37,969 nt of DNA from Lachnospiraceae bacterium UBA7188 (GTDB lineage Bacteria; Bacillota; Clostridia; Lachnospirales; Lachnospiraceae), in the NCBI GenBank assembly GCA_002490995.1, contig DKVC01000029.1:1-37969 (forward strand). The letters are read 5' to 3'. Position 1 is the first letter of the stretch. Each line of letters starts with the position of its first letter. The position numbers were made by a program, and so were the translations under genes. This document shows positions 30,162 through 37,969 of this stretch, piece by piece. The notes under the pieces were generated by a model. It had not been told where the DNA came from and made no database searches. It worked only from the letters and a program-made list of their open reading frames with translations.

Positions 30162-31205
30162 CTAGCCGATAGAATTCATCATGCCGATCAACGGCAGCAT
30201 AATGCTCAGCAGAGACAGTCCCACCGTCAGCATGAGAATCCCTGACAAAACAGGATCCACAATGCCCACCAGCCGCTCCACCAGAGCGGAACAGTGCTCT
30301 GCCAGCAGGTTGGTCAGCTTCCTGAGTACCGACTCCAGATTACCGCTGCGCTCCCCGGCCAGAAGCATCCTCCCGTAAACCGGTTCAAACAGCCCCACAT
30401 CATAAGCCGCCTGGGCAATTCCATGGCCTTCGCTCATACGCCCCGCACAGCGGCTCACCTTTTCCTCCACAGGCCTGCAGGAAGTCATCTTCACGCTCTC
30501 TGCCACTGCGATATCCTGCATCTCCCCACTGGCAAGAAATGTGGACAATGCCGCGGTAAAGCGGAACATTCCCAGGCTCTCCAGTATGGCGGCACAGACC
30601 GGAATCCTGCCCAATACGCGCTCCATCACGCTGCGCTTCTTACTGTTCCACAGAAGAAACCCCGCCACAAGCGCCAGGGCAAGCACCAGCATCACCGCAA
30701 AAGCAGTCCAGCACAACGCATATGCCCATTTCACATAAGCATAGGACGAGGCCGCCAGACTCCCCGTCATCCTGTCATAGACATCCGTAAAAGCAGGAAG
30801 CACCATGGTCAGCATGACAGCCAGCACCACAATGATAATCACCAGCATCGCCACCGGATACAATACCGAATTCTTCAATTTATCTGTCATTGTCTTCTGG
30901 TCCGCATAGTACCTGGCCAGCTGGAACAGTACATCCTCCAGCCTTCCGGCACTCTCCCCGGCAGCCACCATCCGTATGGCATATGCCGGGAAAATCCCTG
31001 CCGATTCCATGGCTGCGGAGAGTCCTTTCCCCGCTTCCGTCTCCGCCTGCATGACTACGAGTCCTTCTTCAAGGCATCCACCCTGTTCTCCTCCGGCCCT
31101 TAAAAGCGCCACAGCCTCATCCATCTGGATTCCGGACTGCACCATCATGGCCATACTCTCGCAAAATGCGCTGACTCCCAGACTATCCAGTTTCCTACCT
31201 ATCAT
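30162..31205 (-). CDS. pilC: PilC/GspF-type inner-membrane platform protein
   Basis: The 347-residue protein has two tandem GspF domains (about residues 10-130 and 210-330), with AAGESAGRLEDVL and LAGERSGNLESVL as matching repeat signatures. There are membrane helices near 125-150, 170-195 and at the C-terminus. It would anchor the pilus ATPase at the membrane. It is slightly short for PilC (about 400). GGAGGG lies before ATG 31205; the longer frame lacks a site. It heads the pilus-like cluster, and no promoter is evident in the 94 bp upstream, so it may be transcribed with the lipoprotein gene. Confidence 0.85.
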   Translation of the reverse strand: MIGRKLDSLGVSAFCESMAMMVQSGIQMDEAVALLRAGGEQGGCLEEGLVVMQAETEAGKGLSAAMESAGIFPAYAIRMVAAGESAGRLEDVLFQLARYYADQKTMTDKLKNSVLYPVAMLVIIIVVLAVMLTMVLPAFTDVYDRMTGSLAASSYAYVKWAYALCWTAFAVMLVLALALVAGFLLWNSKKRSVMERVLGRIPVCAAILESLGMFRFTAALSTFLASGEMQDIAVAESVKMTSCRPVEEKVSRCAGRMSEGHGIAQAAYDVGLFEPVYGRMLLAGERSGNLESVLRKLTNLLAEHCSALVERLVGIVDPVLSGILMLTVGLSLLSIMLPLIGMMNSIG

Positions 31206-31299
31206 ATCTTCCCTCCAACGCGGAAATCCATTCCCGCTCAAGATCCCGCCCCATACCGGACCTTATGCCTGCACCGCCCCTGCACAATCAGGAATTCCT

Positions 31300-32370
31300 T
31301 CAATAATATAATGTGTCCAGATAATTGCTGCCATCCCCGATAAAAGAATCATCCGCACCGTTGGCTGAAAAAGTCAGATCCAGCCGATTCCAATCCCCGG
31401 ATTTCACCTGAAAATGGACACTCACCCACCCGGTCTGCTCTGTGTAAAACATATTCCAGGCGTGGTATACATCATCAGGAGACACATCACCGAATACCAT
31501 CTTGGTGGGAATCCCCTGGCTGCGCAGCATGGCTGCCGCAAGCGCCGCATAATCAAAGCAGATTCCCTTTTTTGATTTCAGTACCTGATCCAGGTCAGGC
31601 ACATAGCTGGTTACCTTCTTCTCCTGCACCTGCCTGGCCAGATCCCTGTCATAAGTAATATTATCGCAGACATATTCATATACCGCTTCCACCACGTCAA
31701 GAGCCGTTTCCGCCGTTTCCGCCAGTTCCGCGGCCCTGCGCACACATTGGGAATCCTGGCTGTAATTAACATAGACGCTGGGGCGGAGAAAAGGCTGGAA
31801 TTCATCCTTCAGTTTTACGTCATATTTCGTTGTATAAAGCTGGGCATATCTGGTACCCGACACATTCTCACCCACGAAAAAAGTGTACTGTCCGTTCCCG
31901 CTGGTCAGCGGAAAGATAATGGGCGTACCGTCTGTGGGAACATCATATGTATATTTGGGGTCGCTTGCCCCCTCTGTGGTTATCTGAAGCTTAACCCTGG
32001 AATCCGCCTTTGCGGAAACACCCCCATAGCCCAGACTGGCGCTGGACAGATCCAGCAGCACACTGCCGCTGCCATCCGCCAGGTCGGCATGAAAGACGGA
32101 ATCGGCAAATTCAGGCGCCTGATAAGGTTCGAAATCCTCTCCCGGCTCCTGGGTTTCAGCCACCTTCTGCACCTGTGAGGCAGCTGACGCCTGAACCTGG
32201 GGCGCTTTACTCTCCACAGCCTGCTTTTCGTTACCTTCCTGCGCCTGGTGGGACACTGCCGCCCCTCTGGCTGTTTCATTACTCCCCTTCGGTTCTCCAG
32301 TGCCGCACCCAAACAGGCATACAAGCGACAGCGCCACCGGCACAAGGCGAAGACTTGCGTTACGCCGCAT
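31300..32370 (-). CDS. Transglutaminase-like lipoprotein
   Basis: The 356-residue product starts with a lipoprotein signal (LVPVALSLVCLFGC, Cys22), then a polar Gln/Ala-rich linker and a beta-rich region. A transglutaminase-like domain follows, with the catalytic triad Cys in KKGICFDYAA, His in VYHAWNMFY and Asp in NRLDLTF. It would act outside the membrane as a cysteine protease or crosslinking-like enzyme; the substrate is unknown. The start is ATG 32370, with AGGTGG 10 nt upstream. A strong promoter lies at 32466-32494. Confidence 0.8.
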   Translation of the reverse strand: MRRNASLRLVPVALSLVCLFGCGTGEPKGSNETARGAAVSHQAQEGNEKQAVESKAPQVQASAASQVQKVAETQEPGEDFEPYQAPEFADSVFHADLADGSGSVLLDLSSASLGYGGVSAKADSRVKLQITTEGASDPKYTYDVPTDGTPIIFPLTSGNGQYTFFVGENVSGTRYAQLYTTKYDVKLKDEFQPFLRPSVYVNYSQDSQCVRRAAELAETAETALDVVEAVYEYVCDNITYDRDLARQVQEKKVTSYVPDLDQVLKSKKGICFDYAALAAAMLRSQGIPTKMVFGDVSPDDVYHAWNMFYTEQTGWVSVHFQVKSGDWNRLDLTFSANGADDSFIGDGSNYLDTLYY

Positions 32371-32465
32371 AGATTTCTCACCACCTCTCCATGCCTCATA
32401 GCTTTTATCGTCACAGCCGAAAACATTTACCAATGTAAATGTATAACGCTTACTAAATTTTCTTA

Positions 32466-32494
32466 ATCATACCGCATTTTATATTGAATGTCAA
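32466..32494 (-). promoter_or_regulatory. Sigma-A promoter of the transglutaminase-like gene
   Basis: On the minus strand TTGACA (32494-32489), 17 nt, TATGAT (32471-32466) lie about 95 nt before the start codon and directly after the murA terminator. Confidence 0.8.
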
Positions 32495-32499
32495 TGTAC

Positions 32500-32531
32500 A
32501 AAAATGACCCCGTTACCCACAGGTAACAAGG
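32500..32531 (-). terminator. Rho-independent terminator of murA
   Basis: On the minus strand CCTTGTTACC (32531-32522) pairs with GGTAACGGGG (32517-32508) around a 4-nt loop, followed by TCATTTTTG. It begins 27 nt after the murA stop codon. Confidence 0.85.
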
Positions 32532-32557
32532 CCCCTTCTTCGCCGCAATTTCAGTTT

Positions 32558-33853
32558 TCAGCTCACCTTCAGCTTAAATTTCTGAAGTTCCTTATCTGTC
32601 TCCACCAGTTCGATCTGAGCCCCGAGTCCCTGAAGCTTGATGTGGAAATCCTCATAACCTCTCTCCACATACTTGATATTGTCCACCGTTGTAATGCCCT
32701 CGGCAGCCAGAGCAGCTATCACCAGCGCTGCGCCTCCCCGCAGGTCCGGTACCGTAATGCTGGCTCCGGTATATCTGGATACGCCGGCAATAATGGCCGT
32801 GTCGCCTCCCTCTACCTTAATGTCGGCGCCCATGCGGACCAGTTCCTCTACATACTTAAAACGGTTCTCGAAGATACTTTCCGTCACAATACTGGTTCCC
32901 TTTGCCAGGGCCAGGGCTACCGTAATCTGAGGCTGCATATCCGTAGGAAACCCGGGATAGGGAAGAGTCCTCACCTGTGTGTGCATGGGCGGCTTGGATG
33001 CCACCACCCGGATACATTCATCCGCCTCTTCCACCTCACACCCGATTTCCAGAAGTTTCGCCGTAATGGATTCCAGATGCTTGGGGATCACATTCTTTAC
33101 CGTCACATCCCCTTTCGTCACCGCTGCTGCAAACATGAAGGTGCCCGCTTCTATCTGATCCGGAATGATGGCATATTCTGTGCCGTGGAGTTTCGCCACG
33201 CCCCGAATCCTGATGACATCCGTACCGGCGCCCTTTATATTGGCTCCGCAGCTGTTCAGGAAACTGGCCACGTCCACCACATGCGGTTCTTTCGCACAGT
33301 TCTCGATAATGGTCATCCCCTCGGCCAGAGTGGCAGCCATCATGACATTGATGGTGGCGCCTACGCTGACCTTATCCATATAGATATGGCTGCCACGCAA
33401 ATGCTCTGCCTTTGCCTTGATCAGGCCGTGCTCAATGATAACCTCTGCCCCCAGCGCCCGAAAGCCTTTTAAATGCTGGTCTACGGCACGGCTTCCGATA
33501 TCGCAGCCACCCGGGAGCACCACCTCGGCGCATTTATACTTTCCAAGAAAAGCTCCCAGCAGATAATAAGAACCTCTGATCTTCTTACAGCCTTCACTGT
33601 CCACCGTCAGATTGTGGATATGTCCCCCGTTGATCATAACCTTATGCCGGCTGACCTTCTTCACCACCACGCCGGTACTGCTCATTGCTCCCAGCATCAC
33701 ATCGATATCGCGTACATCAGGTATATTATCTATATATACGGTCTCGTCCGTCATGGCTGCCGCTGCAAAGATCGGAAGCGCCGCGTTTTTAGCGCCCGCT
33801 ATCTCCACGTCCCCTACCAGCGGATTCCCGCCCTTGATCACATATTGTTCCAT
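32558..33853 (-). CDS. murA: UDP-N-acetylglucosamine 1-carboxyvinyltransferase
   Basis: The 431-residue enzyme transfers enolpyruvate from PEP to UDP-GlcNAc, the first committed step of peptidoglycan synthesis, in the cytoplasm. AGAKNAALP (Lys22, Asn23) and the loop GGCDIGSRAVDQHLKG with the PEP-binding Cys117 are intact, so it should be fosfomycin-sensitive. The loop differs from the common GCAIGxRPIDLH, as in some second-copy MurA enzymes of Firmicutes. AGAGGA lies 7 nt before ATG 33853; the longer frame to 33943 runs through the promoter. It is monocistronic, with its own promoter and terminator. Confidence 0.95.
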   Translation of the reverse strand: MEQYVIKGGNPLVGDVEIAGAKNAALPIFAAAAMTDETVYIDNIPDVRDIDVMLGAMSSTGVVVKKVSRHKVMINGGHIHNLTVDSEGCKKIRGSYYLLGAFLGKYKCAEVVLPGGCDIGSRAVDQHLKGFRALGAEVIIEHGLIKAKAEHLRGSHIYMDKVSVGATINVMMAATLAEGMTIIENCAKEPHVVDVASFLNSCGANIKGAGTDVIRIRGVAKLHGTEYAIIPDQIEAGTFMFAAAVTKGDVTVKNVIPKHLESITAKLLEIGCEVEEADECIRVVASKPPMHTQVRTLPYPGFPTDMQPQITVALALAKGTSIVTESIFENRFKYVEELVRMGADIKVEGGDTAIIAGVSRYTGASITVPDLRGGAALVIAALAAEGITTVDNIKYVERGYEDFHIKLQGLGAQIELVETDKELQKFKLKVS

Positions 33854-33906
33854 TCGATTTTCCTCTGCCCGGGGAAAATACCCCGTCCTTTTTTTCAACA
33901 AATGCC

Positions 33907-33935
33907 ATGTTACCATATTTTCTGTCATTTGTAAA
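33907..33935 (-). promoter_or_regulatory. Sigma-A promoter of murA
   Basis: On the minus strand TTTACA (33935-33930), 17 nt, TAACAT (33912-33907) lie about 55 nt before the murA start. Confidence 0.6.
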
Positions 33936-33956
33936 CAGAACATATATTCTAAAGTC

Positions 33957-35531
33957 TCAATCCAGATATTTCAGCGGGTCTACCTGAACCCCGTTTATCA
34001 GTATTTCAAAGTGGATATGAGGCCCCGTGCTGACACCGGTATTGCCGCTGAGAGCAATTCTTTCCCCCTGCTTTACCTTCTGTCCGACCGAAACCAGTAC
34101 TTTGCTCAGATGTCCGTACCTGGTCTGCCTGCCGTCCTCATGCTCAATATAGACTACATAGCCGTAGCCGCTTCCCCAGCCGGCTTTGGACACCGTACCG
34201 CCGCAGGACGCATAGACCGCCGTTCCCGTAGGAGTAGCCCAGTCAATGCCCTTGTGGTAAGAGCTGGCGCCTTTAGTAGGCCTGCTGCGCCTGCCGAAGC
34301 CGGAACTCAGCCGTCCGCCCGAAATGGGCTTGATATATGTGGGCGGAATCTTTGTTCCACGCTCCACAACCTTTGCTACGGCCTCCATGACTATCTCTTC
34401 CTTGAGAATCATCCGCCCCGCTTCCCTGTCATTCACATAGGACACATCCGCGATTACCTTCCGGAATCCTGCGGAAGGCTGCTGCCGAACCACCATGTCC
34501 GTGGTATACCAGCTGTCATTGTCTATATAAATGACATCCGCGTCATATATTTCCTCATAATATTCCTCCTCCACCCTGTTCACGGACAATTCCGGTTCCG
34601 GTACCGTAATCAGCAGTTCATCCCCTATATGAAGCATGGAATTCTCATCCTCCAGGGAATCATTCATGGCGATAATCGTATCCATGGGAATATCCACCCG
34701 GATGGCTATCTCGGAAAGGGTATCCCCTGCCACCACTTCATAAATACTGGGAGTCTCCTGCTCCATAATGACCAGGCTGACAGCTTCCTCCAGAGGCGTG
34801 AGCTGGCTTTCGGGCAGATATACCTCCACAATCTCCACATCCTCCGCAAAATCCATGCTCTGTATACCCAGCTCATAATCCGAAAAGTCCTTTGGCCCCA
34901 CTGTTTCCGTTTCCCCGGTAATACCTGAAAAAAAGCTCTGGACACCGCTTTCCACGCCCGAATGCCAGTCTTCTGTCTCCTGATGCCGGGTATCCGACAC
35001 ACCTGCGGTGAGAACGCTGAATTCCCGTTCTTCTTCTCCTCTTAATTCCACGACAAATGTTCCGTCGTTGCCATACTTGTCCAACGCGGCCTGAAGGAGC
35101 TGTCTCACCTCCTCCATGCTGGCAAGATTAATCGTATACTCGTTGATTTTCAGGGTGTATGAACGGTGCATGGTCTCCCGGATGCTGCTCTTCAAAGCCG
35201 CTTCCATCTTCTCCGTGACATCCTCCTCCCGGTCCGTTTCGCCCCAGAGCACCTCTTCCCCTGTAATCTCCATATTCGTTTCCATGAACACCAGTTCATC
35301 ACTGAGTGCTGCCACATTTTTCCGGGCCTGTAAAAGCAGCTCCTCTATCCGGGCTTTATCCCCCAGTGTCCCTACGTCCTGACCGTTCACACGGATATGG
35401 AAAAAGTTCTCTCCCGTCTGTTCAAAAGGCGTATATCCTTTCAGAAAAAAGAGGCCTAAAAAGAGGGTACCCAGGGTAGCTTTAATATATGTAAATTTGT
35501 ACTTTTTATAATTGCTTTTTTTCTTTTTCAT
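33957..35531 (-). CDS. LysM/M23 peptidoglycan endopeptidase
   Basis: The 524-residue protein has a basic N-terminus and one membrane anchor (YIKATLGTLFLGLFFLKG). A long extracytoplasmic region follows, then a LysM domain (YEVVAGDTLSEIAIRVDIP), a G5-like segment (MILKEEIVMEAVAKVVERG) and a C-terminal M23 domain. Its zinc motifs are YHKGIDWA (His and Asp) and GPHIHFEI. It would cleave peptide crosslinks of the cell wall, like other LysM-G5-M23 enzymes of Clostridia. ATG 35531 (MKKKKSNYKKYK) is chosen as it opens the anchor; the upstream frame is not protein-like. A TATAAT lies about 110 nt upstream, without a clear -35. Confidence 0.85.
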   Translation of the reverse strand: MKKKKSNYKKYKFTYIKATLGTLFLGLFFLKGYTPFEQTGENFFHIRVNGQDVGTLGDKARIEELLLQARKNVAALSDELVFMETNMEITGEEVLWGETDREEDVTEKMEAALKSSIRETMHRSYTLKINEYTINLASMEEVRQLLQAALDKYGNDGTFVVELRGEEEREFSVLTAGVSDTRHQETEDWHSGVESGVQSFFSGITGETETVGPKDFSDYELGIQSMDFAEDVEIVEVYLPESQLTPLEEAVSLVIMEQETPSIYEVVAGDTLSEIAIRVDIPMDTIIAMNDSLEDENSMLHIGDELLITVPEPELSVNRVEEEYYEEIYDADVIYIDNDSWYTTDMVVRQQPSAGFRKVIADVSYVNDREAGRMILKEEIVMEAVAKVVERGTKIPPTYIKPISGGRLSSGFGRRSRPTKGASSYHKGIDWATPTGTAVYASCGGTVSKAGWGSGYGYVVYIEHEDGRQTRYGHLSKVLVSVGQKVKQGERIALSGNTGVSTGPHIHFEILINGVQVDPLKYLD

Positions 35532-35604
35532 AAGTCTTCCAATTCTGATTTTCCGTCTTCCGTTGTCGGTTACTGCAAATATTAACGGCGTGCAGTATAT
35601 ACTC

Positions 35605-35800
35605 GCGCTCACAAATATTTGCCATCCATACCCTGTATTATATCCGAACCGATATTTTTTATACCCGTGAGCGCATATATTTGACGTTTTCGATTCGGTT
35701 TTGCCGAAGCGCTTACCTGTTATCCATTCTGCCTGGCAAAAAAACGGCATGCAAAACCACGGCAAATTCACACACAGCAAAAAAACGTGTGCAAAACCGT
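35605..35800. repeat. Inverted and direct repeats upstream of the M23 gene
   Basis: GCGCTCAC (35605-35612) is inverted as GTGAGCGC (35667-35674) on either side of the probable M23 -10 box, a possible regulator site. Farther upstream two imperfect direct repeats contain GCAAAAAAACG followed by TGCAAAACC (35736-35760 and 35777-35799). On the minus strand these give two T7 runs after the flavin reductase stop codon and may act as weak terminators. No gene was found in 35532-35818. Confidence 0.4.
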
Positions 35801-35818
35801 AACCTGAACCAGGGCAGA

Positions 35819-36382
35819 CTACTTCTTTTTCACACTGTATCCAAAGGTGCCCAGCTGCTCGCCGCACACAAAATAAGCGCCGTGAGAATAGACAATGGGC
35901 TCTGCTTTCTCCAGATGAAACCTGCGCCGCTCATCCATGTATTTTTCATCCGCATGTACCGCCACAACCTCTGCCAGAAACATGTGATGCGAACCCAGCG
36001 GCATCATCCGGGCTACTTTACATTCAATATTAACCGGACTCTCCCCCAGCAGAGGCGCCCTGACTTTCTCCCCGGGCAGCGGCGTCAGCCCCAGGTCCCT
36101 GAACTTATCCACATCCCTGCCGCTTTTCACACCGCAGTAATCCGTGGCATAGGCCAGCTCCCTGGTGGTCAGATTAATCACAAATTCACCCGTCTCCCTC
36201 AGAACAGGATAGGAATACCGCTCAGGCCTGACCGAAATGCTGACCATGGGCGGATTGGTACACACTGTCCCCGCCCAGGCGACCGTGAGCAGATTATATC
36301 TGCCGTCTCTGCCGGCTACGCTCACCAGCACCACCGGCAAAGGGTAAAGCATATTGCCCGGTTTCCAGATTTCTTTCGCCAT
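35819..36382 (-). CDS. Flavin reductase-family (FMN-binding split-barrel) protein
   Basis: The 187-residue protein matches the flavin reductase-like split-barrel family: VVLVSVAGRDGRYNLLTVAWAG at the start, PPMVSISVRPERYS, then GEFVINLTTRELAYATDYCG and a C-terminal beta region with an HGAYF motif. It probably binds FMN and reduces flavin or a small electron acceptor; no partner gene points to a substrate. The start ATG 36382 is the first to give MAKEIWKPGN; AAGGAG is 13 nt upstream, which is far. An in-frame upstream start at 36445 is possible. Confidence 0.8.
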   Translation of the reverse strand: MAKEIWKPGNMLYPLPVVLVSVAGRDGRYNLLTVAWAGTVCTNPPMVSISVRPERYSYPVLRETGEFVINLTTRELAYATDYCGVKSGRDVDKFRDLGLTPLPGEKVRAPLLGESPVNIECKVARMMPLGSHHMFLAEVVAVHADEKYMDERRRFHLEKAEPIVYSHGAYFVCGEQLGTFGYSVKKK

Positions 36383-36444
36383 ATTTTCTGCCTGTCTCCT
36401 TCCCGTTGCCGGCGGTCTTTCGTTATTGGTTACTGCATATTTCA

Positions 36445-36463
36445 TTAGGAATTGTCGGAGCAG
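36445..36463 (-). repeat. Solo 3' end of the palindromic element (E8)
   Basis: On the minus strand CTGCTCCGACAATTCCTAA follows the stop codon of the coiled-coil protein gene directly. It matches the 3' end of complete copies (TTTTCCGCCAGTTCCTAA) with changes. The 5' end is not seen. Confidence 0.5.
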
Positions 36464-36464
36464 T

Positions 36465-37100
36465 TTAAAATACCAGGATATTCAACATGCTCAGCACCTG
36501 TATCACCAGACCGGCCAGTCCAAATGCCATTCCCAATCCGGCGATGACAAGGATAGCCGTCACCTTTTTCTTCATGCCCTTCACATGTGACTTTGTCCTC
36601 TCCAGATCGGCGCTCTGTTTACCGCTCTCCTCCACCATGACTGCCTGCACATTGCGATATACTTTTACACATTCCTTGTGTACATTCTCCTCCATCACAT
36701 CCAGCCTTTCCAGAAGTTCTGCGGATGGCTGTGCTGTCTTCTTTTGCTCCATCGCCTGGGAAACGGCCTCCAGCTGTCCGGCCATTGAGCTGCCCATGCT
36801 GTCAACCTGTTCCTGCAGCTGTTCCAGAAGCATCTTAAGGCTATCCGTATCCCGCTGCAGCATCTTGATTCCCTCTGCATTCTCCTCCACCAGGTCACCC
36901 AGTGCCACAGTCTCTACCTGGCTGCATGCCAGCTTGGTCAGTCCTTCGTCTACCAGCTTATGCATTTTCGTCAGACATTCACTGTAATCGGCAGCCTGTT
37001 TCTTCCATTTGTTCAATTCCTCCACGTCAGCTGCCGTGTTTGCCTTAATGATTTCCTGTGCCGTCGTCTTCTGAGACAGCTTATCCATAAATAGATCCAT
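36465..37100 (-). CDS. Coiled-coil protein with C-terminal membrane anchor
   Basis: I do not recognise a named family. The 211-residue protein is almost entirely helical with heptad patterning from about residue 20 to 175 (KMLLEQLQEQVDSMGSSM and similar). It ends in one hydrophobic segment (VTAILVIAGLGMAFGLAGLV) near the C-terminus, so it should be tail-anchored with the coil in the cytoplasm. GGAGG precedes ATG 37100. It lies 39 nt downstream of the small alarmone synthetase gene on the same strand and is probably cotranscribed with it. Confidence 0.7.
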   Translation of the reverse strand: MDLFMDKLSQKTTAQEIIKANTAADVEELNKWKKQAADYSECLTKMHKLVDEGLTKLACSQVETVALGDLVEENAEGIKMLQRDTDSLKMLLEQLQEQVDSMGSSMAGQLEAVSQAMEQKKTAQPSAELLERLDVMEENVHKECVKVYRNVQAVMVEESGKQSADLERTKSHVKGMKKKVTAILVIAGLGMAFGLAGLVIQVLSMLNILVF

Positions 37101-37139
37101 TCCTTCTCCTCCCGGCTCTTATGTGCTGGATGTATATGA

Positions 37140-37784
37140 TTATAACATACGCTCATGTGCAATCGCAATAAGTTCTTCATTCAGTTTCAACATTCTGGCA
37201 TCCAGGTCAGACACCATCTTGGCACATTCAACCAGTTCGGTCCTTATGTGCTCCGGTGCATCCCCTTCAAATTTATAGTGGATCTTGTGCTCCAGGCTGG
37301 CCCAGAAATCCATCGCAACCGTCCTGATCTGTATCTCCACCTTGGTATCCACCGTCCTGTCCGACAAATACACCGGCACCGTAACAATCATATGATAACT
37401 TTTATAGCCGCTGGATTTCGGAAAAGTAATATAGTCCTTCACCGCTATCACCCTGATATCCCGCTGCTCGCTGATCATGTCCGCAATCCGGTATATGTCG
37501 GATGTAAAAGAGCAGATAATCCGTATTCCAGCAATATCATTTATGTATTTGATCATATTGTCAATGGTTGATTCATGCCCGTCCCGCTTTAATTTCTTCA
37601 CGATGCTCTCGGGGGTCTTAATGCGCGCCTTGATATGTTCAATGGGATTATAACGGTGTACATGCTGAAATTCATCATTCAGAATCTCCATCTTCGTCGT
37701 GATCATCTTGAGGGCAGCATTATATATCAGGGTTACTTCTTTCCAGCTGTCAATCCCCTCTCCATTGCCTTCTCTCAGTTCCAT
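37140..37784 (-). CDS. Small alarmone synthetase (RelA/SpoT-type GTP pyrophosphokinase)
   Basis: The 214-residue protein is a single-domain (p)ppGpp synthetase of the YjbM/YwaC class without hydrolase, TGS or ACT domains. DIAGIRIICSF, KSSGYKSYHMIV and VEIQIRTVAMDFWASLEHKI are the conserved synthetase motifs. It transfers pyrophosphate from ATP to GDP or GTP during stress. AAGGAG lies 5 nt before ATG 37784. Its transcript probably starts near 37850 and includes a CATCCG/CGGATG hairpin (37814-37839) in the leader. Confidence 0.9.
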   Translation of the reverse strand: MELREGNGEGIDSWKEVTLIYNAALKMITTKMEILNDEFQHVHRYNPIEHIKARIKTPESIVKKLKRDGHESTIDNMIKYINDIAGIRIICSFTSDIYRIADMISEQRDIRVIAVKDYITFPKSSGYKSYHMIVTVPVYLSDRTVDTKVEIQIRTVAMDFWASLEHKIHYKFEGDAPEHIRTELVECAKMVSDLDARMLKLNEELIAIAHERML

Positions 37785-37857
37785 ATTAACTCCTTATAAA
37801 CAGGCTCTTTTTCCATCCGCCGGGTTCAGAAAGCGGATGAGGCCATTAAATATTTCT

Positions 37858-37863
37858 ATTATA
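37858..37863 (-). promoter_or_regulatory. -10 box of the alarmone synthetase gene
   Basis: TATAAT on the minus strand, about 75 nt before the start codon; the -35 (TACATT, 17-nt spacing) is weak. Beyond it, 37870-37969 is AT-rich with a palindromic AAGTTAACTT and no recognised gene. Confidence 0.55.
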
Positions 37864-37969
37864 GCATAAACAATCCTATAAATGTACCGAATTCGAAAAA
37901 ATTTATCCTTTTTTCCAAAACAGTGAAGTGAAAAGTTAACTTCCATTACTAGTACAGTATTGCGGAAAT

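Noticed and set aside
37814..37839. CATCCG/CGGATG hairpin as a terminator
   Set aside because: No T-run on either strand after the stem; it is more likely a leader hairpin of the alarmone synthetase transcript.

Overview
This window looks like a chromosomal segment of a Lachnospiraceae-type Clostridium: moderate GC, Firmicutes-style AGGAGG ribosome sites, sigma-A promoters, a SAM-I (S-box) riboswitch in front of metK, Firmicutes-type LexA boxes, and a gene content common in gut Clostridia (TIGR03915/TIGR03916-like DNA-repair pair, DUF4860 pilus cluster, DUF1703 ATPase/nuclease, small alarmone synthetase). The assignment rests on my recognition of protein families, not on a database search.

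Layout. 0-4 kb: an HPr-like protein, an SOS-type promoter driving a radical-SAM DNA repair/modification pair, and a glycerol-1-phosphate dehydrogenase. 4-10 kb: a minus-strand set of three genes (BspA-type leucine-rich-repeat protein, DUF2201-like VWA protein, MoxR-like AAA ATPase) separated by palindromic repeat elements. 10-12 kb: a macrodomain gene broken by an in-frame amber codon and a ComEC-like metallo-beta-lactamase lipoprotein. 12.2-14.2 kb: an AT-rich stretch and a DUF1703-type ATPase/PD-(D/E)XK protein. 14.2-19.4 kb: an SF2 helicase divergent from a three-gene operon (unknown 255-residue protein plus two BrxC/BrxD-like P-loop ATPases), a candidate BREX-related defence or DNA-transaction locus. 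19.6-26.9 kb: housekeeping genes (TrmH-like methyltransferase, pfkA, dnaE, metK with riboswitch). 27-31.2 kb: an atypical type IV pilus-like cluster (PilC, four small membrane-anchored proteins, PilT). 31.3-37.8 kb: transglutaminase-like lipoprotein, murA, LysM/M23 peptidase, flavin reductase, coiled-coil tail-anchored protein, small alarmone synthetase.

The most striking structure is not a conventional gene. It is a dispersed family of palindromic elements with ends TAAGGAA(A/G)TG... and ...CAGTTCCTAA. Three complete copies are each 106 bp and each holds a 33-codon reading frame. One copy is cut by the window edge, and several solo-end or miniature derivatives occur. All copies point the same way as the adjacent downstream gene, and most sit just after a stop codon. 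The arms of two divergent copies show compensatory base changes, suggesting a selected RNA or cruciform structure. Two complete copies separate the LRR, VWA and MoxR genes and end 20-25 nt before the next start codon.
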